Position numbers and translations under genes: made by a program. 35,927 nt of DNA from an uncultured Bacteroidia bacterium (lineage in GTDB: Bacteria; Bacteroidota; Bacteroidia; Bacteroidales; UBA932). Where the stretch lies: NCBI GenBank assembly GCA_902779785.1, contig CACZDC010000012.1, positions 1 to 35,927 of the forward strand, in the 5' to 3' direction. Below the pieces are notes generated by a model that did no database searches, was not told the DNA's origin, and saw only the letters and a list, made by a program, of their open reading frames with translations. Shown here piece by piece: positions 7,120-15,924 of this stretch. Every line of letters begins with the position of its first letter. Position 1 is the stretch's first letter.

Positions 7120-9263
7120 TATTTGCGGAATCGGCCTTCCAGAAGAGGATTCCGGACATTGGCACCAATCCGGACCAGGTATTGCCCACGGGCTATTTCC
7201 CATTTCCCTTTTTCCTCATTATAAGATGCCAGGGAAGACATCGGTATTTCCAGGCGGACCTGCTCCGACTCGCCGGGGGCAAGAAGAGTCGTTTTCCCGA
7301 ATGCCTTCAACTCCCTCGCCGGCTTATCCAGACCTCTTTCCGGAGCTGAGATGTAAGCTCCATAAGCCTCCCTCCCACTCTTATTTCCGCAGTTTTTAAC
7401 AGCAAAAGAAATGCTTACGCCCTTCCCGGTTTTCTTCACCCTGAAGTTCGAATACTCAAAATCTGTGTAGCTGAGGCCATAACCGAAAGGATAGGACACC
7501 CGGACATTCCGCGTGTCGTAATGCCTGTATCCCACATATATTCCCTCGGAATAGCTGGTCTGGTCGTAGTTTTTGCCTTCTTTCGGGTGATTATAAGGGA
7601 AGTCCATTGCGGAAGGACAGTCAAAATAATCCACGGGGAAAGACAGCGCCAGGCGGCCGGAAGGATTACTCCTCCCGACAAGAAGGTCATAAACCGCGCT
7701 GCCTCCTTCCTGTCCGGGAAGCCAGACGTTAAGGATGGCATCTGGAAGTGATCTCCAACTTTCCACCTCAATTATTCCGGCAATATTCAAAACAACGGCG
7801 ACTTTCTTTCCTTTTGCGTGGAATGCTTCGCAAACATTCTCAATCAGCTTTTTCTCCGTCTCCGAAAGATAGTAATCATCTTCCAGGAAACGGTCAACTC
7901 CTTCCTCAGAAGAGCGTCCGATTGTTATGACGGCATAATCATCACGTTCCGCGACCTTGTCAATAAACGTTCTGGATAAATCCAGCTCAGGAAGCAGCGG
8001 AAGGCCGATACTGACCTTGACTTTTTCGTTGTAAGCGATATCTGCAGAGGCAAAGTCTGCATACTTGAGGTACAAGTCCTGAAGTTCCGCATCCGTCCCG
8101 ACGCCTGCCTCGCTGAAGGCGGTATATATCTGCCGGACATAGGGACAAACCACATAGGCCGAGCCTGAGCCCGTGGCCACAAGTCGATACGAACGGACTC
8201 CGAAGAGCGCCGCCTTTCCGCCTGAAGTCAAGGGTAACATCCCATTGTTCTCCAGGAGTACGGCTGACTCGCAGGCGGCTTTTTTAGATGCCACAGCGCC
8301 CAGGGACAGATCGGGGACGGGGCGCAGTTCGCCGCGGGCTGTCCTGTCGCAGAGCCGGACAATATTGCTGCAGGCCCGGTCAAGGTCTTTGATGTCAATG
8401 CTTCCGTCCTTTACCCCGCCGATTATGTCCTGCATCTGCTTGTCGCTTCCGGGCGTGAAAAAGTCGTTCCCGGCGTGAAGTTGGGCGGCCGTATTATGGT
8501 CGGATATGCTCCAGTCTGTCATTATCAGGCCGTCGAAACCCCACTCTCCCCGCAGTATTCCATTCACCAGATCATGGTTTTCCTGCACCGGCAGGCCGTT
8601 GAGGCTGTTGTATGATGTCATCAGGGACCATGGAGAAGCCTCCTTGACGCAGATTTCGTAGCCCTTGAGGAATATCTCCCGGAGAGCCCTATCCCCGACG
8701 AGGGTGTTTACATGGGAACGGTTTGTTTCCTGATTGTTGCAGGTAAAATGCTTGATACAGGCCGCCACTCCGTTTGCCTGCACTCCGCGGACATAGGCCG
8801 CAGCCATTTTCCCGGCTATCAGCGGATCCTCGGAGAAGTATTCGAAATTCCTGCCGCAGAGCGGATTGCGGATAATGTTCATGCCAGGGGAAAGGAACAC
8901 GTGGATACGATATCCTCTAGCTTCATATCCGGCGGCTGATCCAACCTCCCCTGCAATGCCAGGGTCCCATGACGAGGCCAGAGCCATGTTCGACGGGAAC
9001 GCAGTGGCCTTGTCCGTTTCCCTGCGGCTCAGACGGACTCCGGAAGAGCCATCGGCCAAAGCCAGAGTCGGGATATTGTAGGCTGGGAAGGGCGCTGTCC
9101 TGGCGCAGATTCCTTTATTGGTAGGAGGAAAATCCTCTCGCTTGATTCCGACGACACACCTGGCCTTCTCTTCAAGCGACATTCTGTCAACCTGGGCCTG
9201 CGCCACTGCGGGCAGCATGGCCACCAAGACGAGACACAGCGGAAATATGACTTTTACCCTCAT
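7119..9263 (-). CDS. GH3 family beta-glucosidase-like glycoside hydrolase, secreted
   Basis: This 714-residue protein has a signal peptide (MRVKVIFPLCLVLVAMLPAV, AQAQ) and the three-domain GH3 layout. A TIM barrel occupies about 25-330, with KHFTCNNQETNRSHVN and the nucleophile Asp250 in IMTDWSISDH. An alpha/beta sandwich covers about 340-570 and contains the acid/base candidates Glu453/Glu454 in GRSSEEGVDR. A C-terminal Fn3-like domain covers about 610-710, with YPFGYGLSYTDFEY and GREAYGAYISAP. It would release terminal beta-linked glucose or a related sugar from oligosaccharides in the periplasm. It is the first gene of the operon that also encodes the sigma factor and FecR, an unusual arrangement that ties enzyme level to regulator level. 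The start follows the ECF-like element by few bases. The GH3 family is certain; the sugar specificity is inferred. Confidence 0.93.
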   Translation of the reverse strand: MRVKVIFPLCLVLVAMLPAVAQAQVDRMSLEEKARCVVGIKREDFPPTNKGICARTAPFPAYNIPTLALADGSSGVRLSRRETDKATAFPSNMALASSWDPGIAGEVGSAAGYEARGYRIHVFLSPGMNIIRNPLCGRNFEYFSEDPLIAGKMAAAYVRGVQANGVAACIKHFTCNNQETNRSHVNTLVGDRALREIFLKGYEICVKEASPWSLMTSYNSLNGLPVQENHDLVNGILRGEWGFDGLIMTDWSISDHNTAAQLHAGNDFFTPGSDKQMQDIIGGVKDGSIDIKDLDRACSNIVRLCDRTARGELRPVPDLSLGAVASKKAACESAVLLENNGMLPLTSGGKAALFGVRSYRLVATGSGSAYVVCPYVRQIYTAFSEAGVGTDAELQDLYLKYADFASADIAYNEKVKVSIGLPLLPELDLSRTFIDKVAERDDYAVITIGRSSEEGVDRFLEDDYYLSETEKKLIENVCEAFHAKGKKVAVVLNIAGIIEVESWRSLPDAILNVWLPGQEGGSAVYDLLVGRSNPSGRLALSFPVDYFDCPSAMDFPYNHPKEGKNYDQTSYSEGIYVGYRHYDTRNVRVSYPFGYGLSYTDFEYSNFRVKKTGKGVSISFAVKNCGNKSGREAYGAYISAPERGLDKPARELKAFGKTTLLAPGESEQVRLEIPMSSLASYNEEKGKWEIARGQYLVRIGANVRNPLLEGRFRK

Positions 9264-9268
9264 ACAGA

Positions 9269-9295
9269 ATAATACACCTATTCGGGGCTTTTCCC
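9269..9295 (-). promoter_or_regulatory. Candidate ECF-sigma promoter of GH3-sigma-FecR (GGG-N15-GTGTATTAT)
   Basis: On the minus strand GGG (9295-9293), in an ATTAAGGGAA context, is followed after 15 bases by GTGTATTAT (9277-9269). The ATG lies at 9263, so the leader would be absent or only a few bases. With the opposing SusC promoter it forms a perfect 9-bp inverted repeat (9269-9277 and 9303-9311) centred in the 73-base divergent gap. Confidence 0.6.
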
Positions 9296-9311
9296 TTAAT
9301 TAGTGTATTAT
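9284..9311 (+). promoter_or_regulatory. Candidate ECF-sigma promoter of susC-susD-phosphatase (GGGG-N15-GTGTATTAT)
   Basis: GGGG (9284-9287) is followed after 15 bases by GTGTATTAT (9303-9311); the ATG at 9337 is 25 bases further on. The -35-like elements of the two divergent promoters interleave, so polymerases probably compete for this gap. Confidence 0.6.
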
Positions 9312-9336
9312 GTAGGAATAGATTTATATATAGAGT

Positions 9337-12300
9337 ATGACTCCATTACGAAAAGCAATCGCCGTACTGCTCCTGCTGCTCGGATCAGTCCTCGCGGGCG
9401 CGCAGACGATTTCCGTGGACTATGATTCCGTCAAACTGAGCCAAGCCCTTTCGGACATCCAGAAACAATCAGGATACAGTTTCGTGTACAACAACTCCCT
9501 AGTGGACGTGGAGACCCCTGTCAGCGCAAAGGTAGATGGTGATATTCGCCACATACTGGACGCCGTCCTGTCCGGACTGCCCATAAGCTATGAAATCCTT
9601 GACCAGCAGATTACCCTGAGCCCAAAGAAAGTCAGGGAAGAGCCGAAAAAGGTTACAGTCTCCGGAGTCATCACTGACGATTCCGGCGCGCCTCTGCCAG
9701 GAGTCATAGTTCAAGAAAAAGGGAGCATGAACGTCAGCATGACAGACCTCGACGGCAAATACTCCCTTACGCTGAATCTGGGAGCCCTTTTCACCGTCAA
9801 CTGCATGGGTTTCAAGGAACAGGAATTCGCGGCGCCCCGCGGTGGAGGAAAAATGGACATAAAGCTCGAATCAGACATTAATTACCTTGACGAGGTAGTC
9901 ATTGTCGGCTACGGTGTGCAGAAAAGGGCGAACCTGACAGGCGCCGTATCCTCCATCAATTTCAGCGAAGGGCTGGAATCCAGGCCCATAACCTCCACAT
10001 CCACCGCCCTTGCCGGCCTCGCTCCCGGCCTTGCCGTCACCCAGACCTCGGGGCAGCCAGGTGATGACGGAGCTACCCTCCGCATCCGCGGCAACACCAC
10101 CCTCAACACCAACAGCCCTCTGGTGCTCGTCGACGGAATCGAATATTCCATGGACAACATCAACCCCCAGGATATCGAAACCATCACCGTCCTGAAAGAC
10201 GCTTCATCGACCGCAATTTACGGTTCCCGTGCTGCAAACGGCGTCATACTGATTACCACCAAGGGAGGGACCGAGGGGAAGATCCATGTCTCCTACAGCA
10301 ACAACCTGACCCTCCAGATGCCCTATCTCGGAGGCCTGGAATATGTCACTGACTATGCCGAATCCATGAGGCTGGTCAACGAAGGCGCCGACAATATCGG
10401 CATTGCCCATGTTTATTCGGACCAGACGATCGCGCTCTGGGAAAACGCCAAGGAGCACCCGGACGAACTTAACGCCTACGGGGTGAAGAACAGCATCGCT
10501 TATCCCAATACCGACTGGTTCAAGGAAGCCTTCCACAATGGCTTCCTGCAGAAGCACAACATCTCCTTCTCCGGCGGTACCGAAAAGGTGAAGGCCTATG
10601 CCTCGGCGGGGTTCCTGGACAACCGGGGCGTGATGAGCCACCACGGGATGAACAGCGGAACTACCAAGTTTGACATCCGCACGAATGTGGAAATAAAGTT
10701 TTCCAACTGGCTCACCGCCGGCGCAAAACTCTTCGGAGAGCGCCAGGATTACGGCATGATGGACCTCTCGTCCGGATTCCAGTATCTCAAGATGACCATC
10801 CCGGGCATGTATCCCGGCGAGCCGGACAAATGGGGCTACATCGCCACGAACGAAGAGAACGCCAACGCGAACAATATTTTCAAAAACATGGCGTCCCGCG
10901 ACGGCGAAAAATACACCTACAGGGGTTCTGCTTCCGCTTTCCTCAAGGCACAGATTTTCAAGGGGCTCTCCTTCGAAGTCAACGCCAACCACAACTTCAC
11001 CCACGGCTACGAGCACAAATACACCGCCTCCGCGAGGATTTGGAACTACGTCTCCGACACCGTTCAGAAAGAAACGGCACTTAACACCGCCTCCAACACA
11101 ATCAGCGTTTCCGACAATTTCCGCACCAACGGAGAAGCCCTGCTCCGCTACAACGGAGTTTTCGGCAAACATGAAATCGGAGCACTTGCAGGTTATTCCG
11201 TCAACTATTACATCGCGCCCTGGAGCAATGTTTCCAAGGAAGGGAAAAGCGACTGGGCCATTACCGAACTCTCGGCATACACCAACCTGATTGACTCCGA
11301 CAGCGGCAATTCGGAATGGGGACTGATGTCCGGTTTCGGCCGCGTCAACTATGCCTATGACGGCAAATACCTGCTGGAAGCCAACATCCGCTACGATGGT
11401 TCTTCCCGTTTCGCGCCGGAGTCCAGATGGGGCCTCTTCCCTTCCTTCTCCGCCGGCTGGCGAATCAGCGAGGAGCCTTGGATGAAGGGCACCAAGTCCT
11501 GGATGGACAATCTTAAAATCCGCGGCTCCTGGGGCGTTACCGGAAACAACAATTCCGGAAACTACGCCTGGCAGAGCACCTATACTACCCATGACGTCGT
11601 TTCCGGCGGAGTTGAGACCTCCGCACTCACGGTAACAGCAATCGGCAACCGTCAGCTTGAGTGGGAGACGACAAAGACCGGAGACATCGGTTTGGATTTC
11701 GGCTTCCTCGGGAACCGCCTCACCGGTGAGATCGACGCCTACATCCGCAACACCAGCGGCATTCTCTTCAGGCCTACCATCCATCTGACCATGGGCACCG
11801 TAACCGCCCCTTACGAAAACCTCGCCGCAGTCCAGAACAAGGGACTGGAACTCGGACTCAAATGGAGGGACGGAATCGGCAAGGATTTCAGCTATTCCGC
11901 AGGCCTGAACCTTGCCTACAACATAACCACGGTAAAAAAATACAAGGGCAAGCTGGTCCAGGAGTGGCAGGAGGACGAACAAGGCGATCGTGTCTATGTC
12001 AACAACATAGGCGATGTGGCCCAGAGCGGCTTCGGCGGCTATATTGTAGAGGACCATATCCTCGGCGACCAGTATATGCGCAGCCTCTACAGTGGGACCG
12101 GAGCCGGCTATTCCGGTGAAGGCGACGTGGACATAAACGCCGGACCGGTGGACGGCATGATCCGGACGGAGAACGACATGAACTGGCTCATCGCCATGAT
12201 AACTGCCGGCTACAAGTTCCAGGGCGGTCAGAGGATTTCAAAGAACACGCTCTACTACGGAGACTTCATCTATGCCGACCTCAACGGGGACGGCGACTAC

Positions 12301-12813
12301 GGCGATGAAAATGACAAACACTTCACAGGACACAGCTACACGCCCAAGTTCACCGCCGGCCTCAACATCAACATGCGCTGGAAGAACCTGGACTTCTACG
12401 CCCTGCTGACCGGAGCCTTCGGATTCTACCTGAACTGGAACACCAGCGTGTACAACACCACCCTGGTCAACCAGGCCCAGGCCATAATGCGCAGGATAGC
12501 CGACAACCATTACAGCAGTGAGAATCCAAACGGTACCTATCCGAGGCTCACCTACAACAAGACGCTCAACGACTCTCTTTGCGAGTTCTACCATTACCGG
12601 GGCGACTACGTCAAGGTGAAAAGCCTGCAGCTGGGCTACACCCTGCCCAAGGCATGGATGGAGAAAATCCATGTGGACTCTTTCCGAGTCTTTGTCAACG
12701 GGGACAATCTGTTCACCTTCACCTCCTATCCCGGGCAGGATCCGGAAAAGGGCACTTCAGTAGGCTATCCGCTGATGAGAAGCATAAGCGGGGGTATCCA
12801 GTTGAACTTCTAA
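9337..12813 (+). CDS. SusC-like TonB-dependent outer-membrane transporter with STN signalling domain
   Basis: This 1158-residue protein imports glycan fragments across the outer membrane using TonB energy. After the signal peptide (MTPLRKAIAVLLLLLGSVLA, GAQ) comes an STN domain (about 25-95, LSQALSDIQKQSGYSFVYNN), then a carboxypeptidase-regulatory-like domain (about 105-180, SGVITDDSGAPLPGVIV, TDLDGKYSL). The plug covers about 185-310 (LDEVVIVGYGVQKRANLTGA, LRIRGNTTLN, VLVDGIEY, IETITVLKDASSTAIYGSRA). The barrel runs to the end and closes with an aromatic terminal residue (GGIQLNF). The STN extension is known to pass substrate signals to FecR proteins, which fits the adjacent sigma/FecR genes. 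It heads a three-gene operon, with SusD 12 bases downstream. It looks intact. Confidence 0.97.
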   Translation: MTPLRKAIAVLLLLLGSVLAGAQTISVDYDSVKLSQALSDIQKQSGYSFVYNNSLVDVETPVSAKVDGDIRHILDAVLSGLPISYEILDQQITLSPKKVREEPKKVTVSGVITDDSGAPLPGVIVQEKGSMNVSMTDLDGKYSLTLNLGALFTVNCMGFKEQEFAAPRGGGKMDIKLESDINYLDEVVIVGYGVQKRANLTGAVSSINFSEGLESRPITSTSTALAGLAPGLAVTQTSGQPGDDGATLRIRGNTTLNTNSPLVLVDGIEYSMDNINPQDIETITVLKDASSTAIYGSRAANGVILITTKGGTEGKIHVSYSNNLTLQMPYLGGLEYVTDYAESMRLVNEGADNIGIAHVYSDQTIALWENAKEHPDELNAYGVKNSIAYPNTDWFKEAFHNGFLQKHNISFSGGTEKVKAYASAGFLDNRGVMSHHGMNSGTTKFDIRTNVEIKFSNWLTAGAKLFGERQDYGMMDLSSGFQYLKMTIPGMYPGEPDKWGYIATNEENANANNIFKNMASRDGEKYTYRGSASAFLKAQIFKGLSFEVNANHNFTHGYEHKYTASARIWNYVSDTVQKETALNTASNTISVSDNFRTNGEALLRYNGVFGKHEIGALAGYSVNYYIAPWSNVSKEGKSDWAITELSAYTNLIDSDSGNSEWGLMSGFGRVNYAYDGKYLLEANIRYDGSSRFAPESRWGLFPSFSAGWRISEEPWMKGTKSWMDNLKIRGSWGVTGNNNSGNYAWQSTYTTHDVVSGGVETSALTVTAIGNRQLEWETTKTGDIGLDFGFLGNRLTGEIDAYIRNTSGILFRPTIHLTMGTVTAPYENLAAVQNKGLELGLKWRDGIGKDFSYSAGLNLAYNITTVKKYKGKLVQEWQEDEQGDRVYVNNIGDVAQSGFGGYIVEDHILGDQYMRSLYSGTGAGYSGEGDVDINAGPVDGMIRTENDMNWLIAMITAGYKFQGGQRISKNTLYYGDFIYADLNGDGDYGDENDKHFTGHSYTPKFTAGLNINMRWKNLDFYALLTGAFGFYLNWNTSVYNTTLVNQAQAIMRRIADNHYSSENPNGTYPRLTYNKTLNDSLCEFYHYRGDYVKVKSLQLGYTLPKAWMEKIHVDSFRVFVNGDNLFTFTSYPGQDPEKGTSVGYPLMRSISGGIQLNF

Positions 12814-12825
12814 ATCGCTTCGACC

Positions 12826-14730
12826 ATGAAAAAGCACATCATATTTTCAGCGCTTGGAATAATCCTCCTCAGCTCTTGTGTAGGAATTCTTGACACCGCT
12901 CCGAGGAGCCAGATTTCCGACGGCAACATGTGGACTACGCCCAACCTTTCGCGGGCCGGAGTGGACGGACTGATGCAGACCCTCTACAGGCATATAGACG
13001 GTCTCAGCACCATCATCCCCGGCGACGGCACCGGAGGGCTCAACAGGATAGGCATGGAAGGCATGGGCTATACCAGCATACTCGACGCCGGCAGCAACGT
13101 GGCTTTTCTGAGGGCAGCCACGAAAACCGCGTCCGGCAGAGAAAATTCCGAAGAATGGAAAAGCATGTACCAGACCATCCACGCCTGCAACAGGGCAATT
13201 GCCCATCTTGACAGGAGCGTGGTCGGCGACGCCCTTTACGAGCAGTACATCTGTGAGGCCAAAATGATCAGAGCCTTCTGCTATACCCGCCTAACCATGA
13301 TCTTCGGGGAAGTCCCGGTCTATCTGGAAGAGGTGGACGACGTCAACTGCACCAAGGGCCAGAGTTCCTGGGACGAGTGCTGGGCAATGATTATCAATGA
13401 ATGCAATGAATGCATTGAGAACGCAGGCTTCCAGACAAACAATTTCTCCGGAGAACGGCTATGCAAGCCTTCCAAGGGCATGGCCTATGCCCTCAGGGGG
13501 AATGCCTATATGTGGCTTGCCGCAGACAAGAACCCGGAGATTTATCCCGACGGAAAGAGCATCGGTGTGGCCAAGGCAAAGGAGTATTATGGTTTGGCAG
13601 CCGCCGATTTTGCAAAGGTCAAGGAATGCGGCTTCGGGCTCTGGACAGGGAAGTGGGAAGACTTCTACAGCTATAAAAATGAGCACAACATCGAGATGAT
13701 CTTCCCCATGGAATTCACCTTTACTGATAACTTCTGCTCTATCTGGCAGTGGGTCATAGGCGCAAGGTCCCACCTGAACAGCTGGACCAGGCTTGTCCCT
13801 TCCGCAGATTATGTGGATGATTTCCAGTGGGCGGACGGCAGGGAGTTCAAATGGAATGAAGTCTTTACGGACTGGAACAAACTCACGGCAAAGAAACGCG
13901 AGGTGTTTTTCCTAAGGGACTCTCTGTTTGCCTACAGGGACTCCGTCATTAAGGGAACAACAGTAGAAAAATATATTGCCCTCAACGGCGAACTTGAGAA
14001 AGTAATCAGCCGTGTAGGAGAAGAAACCCTTAACGATTATTATATTAATATTGGTAACGAGGCGCGGCTTCGCTCGGCATTCGACGGACGCGACCCCCGC
14101 CTTGACAAATCCGTAGTCACTCCCTATAAGAAATATAAATTCATCAACGAGAATTCCGTCAACGCCATTGATTTCCAACTTCGCTGGCCACGTTTCAAGC
14201 GGCAGGATGATGTGGACGATTCCGACCTCTTCCCTGAATTCGCATCCAACATGGTCTATCTCTGGAACAAGGGAATCGTCAATGACGGGAGCACTATCGA
14301 CAGGGTAAGAGACGGAACAGACTGGCCCCTTATCCGTTTCACTGAGATCCAGCTCCTCTGGGCCGAAGCGCTTGTCGGCGCGGGCCGGGTCAATGAGGCT
14401 ATTCCTCTAGTGAATGAAATCCGCTCAAGGGGAGGAATGCCGGACGTCAGCGGCACAAGCCCCGAAGAAGTACTCGAGACCATACGCTACGAAACCCGGG
14501 TGGAACTCGGCCTGGAAGGTAAAGACTTCTTCAATGAAATCCGTTGGGGGACATTCAAGGAAACCAAGTTCCAGGGCAATGATTTCTGGGACCCGCAGTC
14601 ATGCTGGGGACTCGGAGGCTGGAAGACCGGATACTATTATGTCGAGCACATGTGGCCTCTCAGCGCTCCCCTGGACGAAATCCTTATGAACGCCAACCTG
14701 AAGCGCCGTCCCTGGTGCTGGACCTACTAA
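12826..14730 (+). CDS. SusD/RagB-family nutrient-binding outer-membrane lipoprotein
   Basis: This 634-residue lipoprotein (signal MKKHIIFSALGIILLSSC, Cys18) forms the lid of the SusC transporter and captures oligosaccharides at the cell surface. The N-terminal SusD-like motif begins right after the lipobox (LDTAPRSQISDGNMWTT). TPR-like helices follow (YQTIHACNRAIAHLD, EQYICEAKMIRAFCY, KGMAYALRGNAYMWLA), and the C-terminal RagB/SusD segment has WPLIRFTEIQLLWAEAL, EAIPLVNEIRSRGG and RYETRVELGLEGKDFFNEIR. The length is slightly above the family mean. It is paired with SusC and followed after six bases by a phosphatase-like lipoprotein. Confidence 0.96.
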   Translation: MKKHIIFSALGIILLSSCVGILDTAPRSQISDGNMWTTPNLSRAGVDGLMQTLYRHIDGLSTIIPGDGTGGLNRIGMEGMGYTSILDAGSNVAFLRAATKTASGRENSEEWKSMYQTIHACNRAIAHLDRSVVGDALYEQYICEAKMIRAFCYTRLTMIFGEVPVYLEEVDDVNCTKGQSSWDECWAMIINECNECIENAGFQTNNFSGERLCKPSKGMAYALRGNAYMWLAADKNPEIYPDGKSIGVAKAKEYYGLAAADFAKVKECGFGLWTGKWEDFYSYKNEHNIEMIFPMEFTFTDNFCSIWQWVIGARSHLNSWTRLVPSADYVDDFQWADGREFKWNEVFTDWNKLTAKKREVFFLRDSLFAYRDSVIKGTTVEKYIALNGELEKVISRVGEETLNDYYINIGNEARLRSAFDGRDPRLDKSVVTPYKKYKFINENSVNAIDFQLRWPRFKRQDDVDDSDLFPEFASNMVYLWNKGIVNDGSTIDRVRDGTDWPLIRFTEIQLLWAEALVGAGRVNEAIPLVNEIRSRGGMPDVSGTSPEEVLETIRYETRVELGLEGKDFFNEIRWGTFKETKFQGNDFWDPQSCWGLGGWKTGYYYVEHMWPLSAPLDEILMNANLKRRPWCWTY

Positions 14731-14736
14731 CCCACA

Positions 14737-15924
14737 ATGAAACGCTGGGCTCTATGGGCTGTTGCCGCCCTGCTTGTCATCTTTTCCTGCACCCGGGAGG
14801 AGATACCAAGTCTGGTCAGACTGGACGGAGAGCCTTCAACCCCGGGCAACAAGGTCCCGGAATATACCCTTGAGAACGCGACGGTCCGCGCCTATTTGAA
14901 TTTCCTGGAGAAGATGCCCTACGAGGACGGGGATTATACTTACTCCATTATTGACGACTATTACCGTCTGACTTCCGTCTATCGTAAAGACCATCCGCGG
15001 GCGGTGAGCCTGTCCTGGGAGAAAGCGGCCGGAGGCGGGACACAGCGTCTATTTCTAGCTGAGAATCAGGAGTTTGAAGGAAGCACGGTCCTGTCCATCT
15101 CGGGAATGAAGACCAGTTATGAGGTTTACAACCTGATTCCCGGAAGGGAATACTGGTGGAAAGTAACTTCCACAGAGGGGAACATCGCCGGAGAAGGAAA
15201 GTTCCGCACCATAGGCCGCCGGCGTTTTCTCAAGTTGGACAATATCTGCAATGTGCGAGACCTTGGCGGCATTCCGACGGCGGACGGGAAGAAACGCATC
15301 CGCTATGGGCTCTTATTCCGCGGAGGAGAGATGAACGGCTATCACCAGGACTATGACTTCAATTACTGCCGTATAAATACCAATGGAATAGCTGCTGCGA
15401 AAAGGCTGGGGATCAAGGCAGACCTGGATCTCAGGACTGCAAGCGAAGCTGTTGAGATCACAGCATCCCCCATGGGCGAGGATATCGACTATGTCCGCTT
15501 CGAAAATGCCAACGCCTATTATTACGACAAGTTCTGGAATACGGATGAATATGTCAAGGCCCTCCAATGGACTATCGATGAGCTGCAGGAAGGAAAACCT
15601 GTCTTTTTCCACTGCATCTACGGAGCGGACCGTACCGGCACCCTGGCCTTCATAATGGAAGCCCTTCTCGGCGTCGGCGAGAACCAGCTCGCTATAGACT
15701 ATGAGCTGACTTCCTTTTCCTATGGTCTCGATACCCCGCCCCGCCGCCGCGGCCCCAAGAACGAACTCAGCGTCTATCGCTACCGGCAAATGCTCGAAGG
15801 CCTGCTCTCGCCACAATTCAGCGGAGCAAGCCTTCAGGAAAAAATCCGGGGATGGCTTTCAGGAAAAATCCCGGAGGACGACCTGAACTGGTTTGTCTCC
15901 CATATGCTGGAAGACAAAGTCTGA
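14737..15924 (+). CDS. Lipoprotein tyrosine-phosphatase-like protein (Y_phosphatase3 type)
   Basis: This 395-residue lipoprotein (MKRWALWAVAALLVIFSC, Cys18) has an Fn3-like domain at about 85-155 (VSLSWEKAAGGG, YEVYNLIPGREYWWKV). A P-loop phosphatase domain follows at about 160-375, opening with LDNICNVRDLGGIPTADGKK and LFRGGEM, typical of the tyrosine-phosphatase/phosphoinositide-phosphatase family represented by MptpB and LipA. The signature HCIYGADRTG gives the nucleophile Cys293 and Arg299; the Asp before Arg is shared with lipid- and inositol-phosphate-specific members. Because it is lipid-anchored and encoded six bases after SusD, it should act outside the cytoplasm, so protein tyrosines are an unlikely main target. 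A phosphorylated sugar, inositol or lipid is more plausible. The catalytic motif is intact. The substrate is unknown. Confidence 0.88.
   Translation: MKRWALWAVAALLVIFSCTREEIPSLVRLDGEPSTPGNKVPEYTLENATVRAYLNFLEKMPYEDGDYTYSIIDDYYRLTSVYRKDHPRAVSLSWEKAAGGGTQRLFLAENQEFEGSTVLSISGMKTSYEVYNLIPGREYWWKVTSTEGNIAGEGKFRTIGRRRFLKLDNICNVRDLGGIPTADGKKRIRYGLLFRGGEMNGYHQDYDFNYCRINTNGIAAAKRLGIKADLDLRTASEAVEITASPMGEDIDYVRFENANAYYYDKFWNTDEYVKALQWTIDELQEGKPVFFHCIYGADRTGTLAFIMEALLGVGENQLAIDYELTSFSYGLDTPPRRRGPKNELSVYRYRQMLEGLLSPQFSGASLQEKIRGWLSGKIPEDDLNWFVSHMLEDKV

Noticed and set aside
7120-7203. 28-codon longer start for the sigma factor
   Set aside because: It lies within the GH3 coding end; the TAATG junction at 7119 and the normal ECF length favour the later start.
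10204-12057. 617-codon open frame on the minus strand inside susC
   Set aside because: It is antisense to a clear TonB-dependent transporter and has no recognisable domain or signal. Long antisense frames are common in this codon-biased, GC-rich DNA (also at 370-1245, 28415-29458 and 2802-3683).
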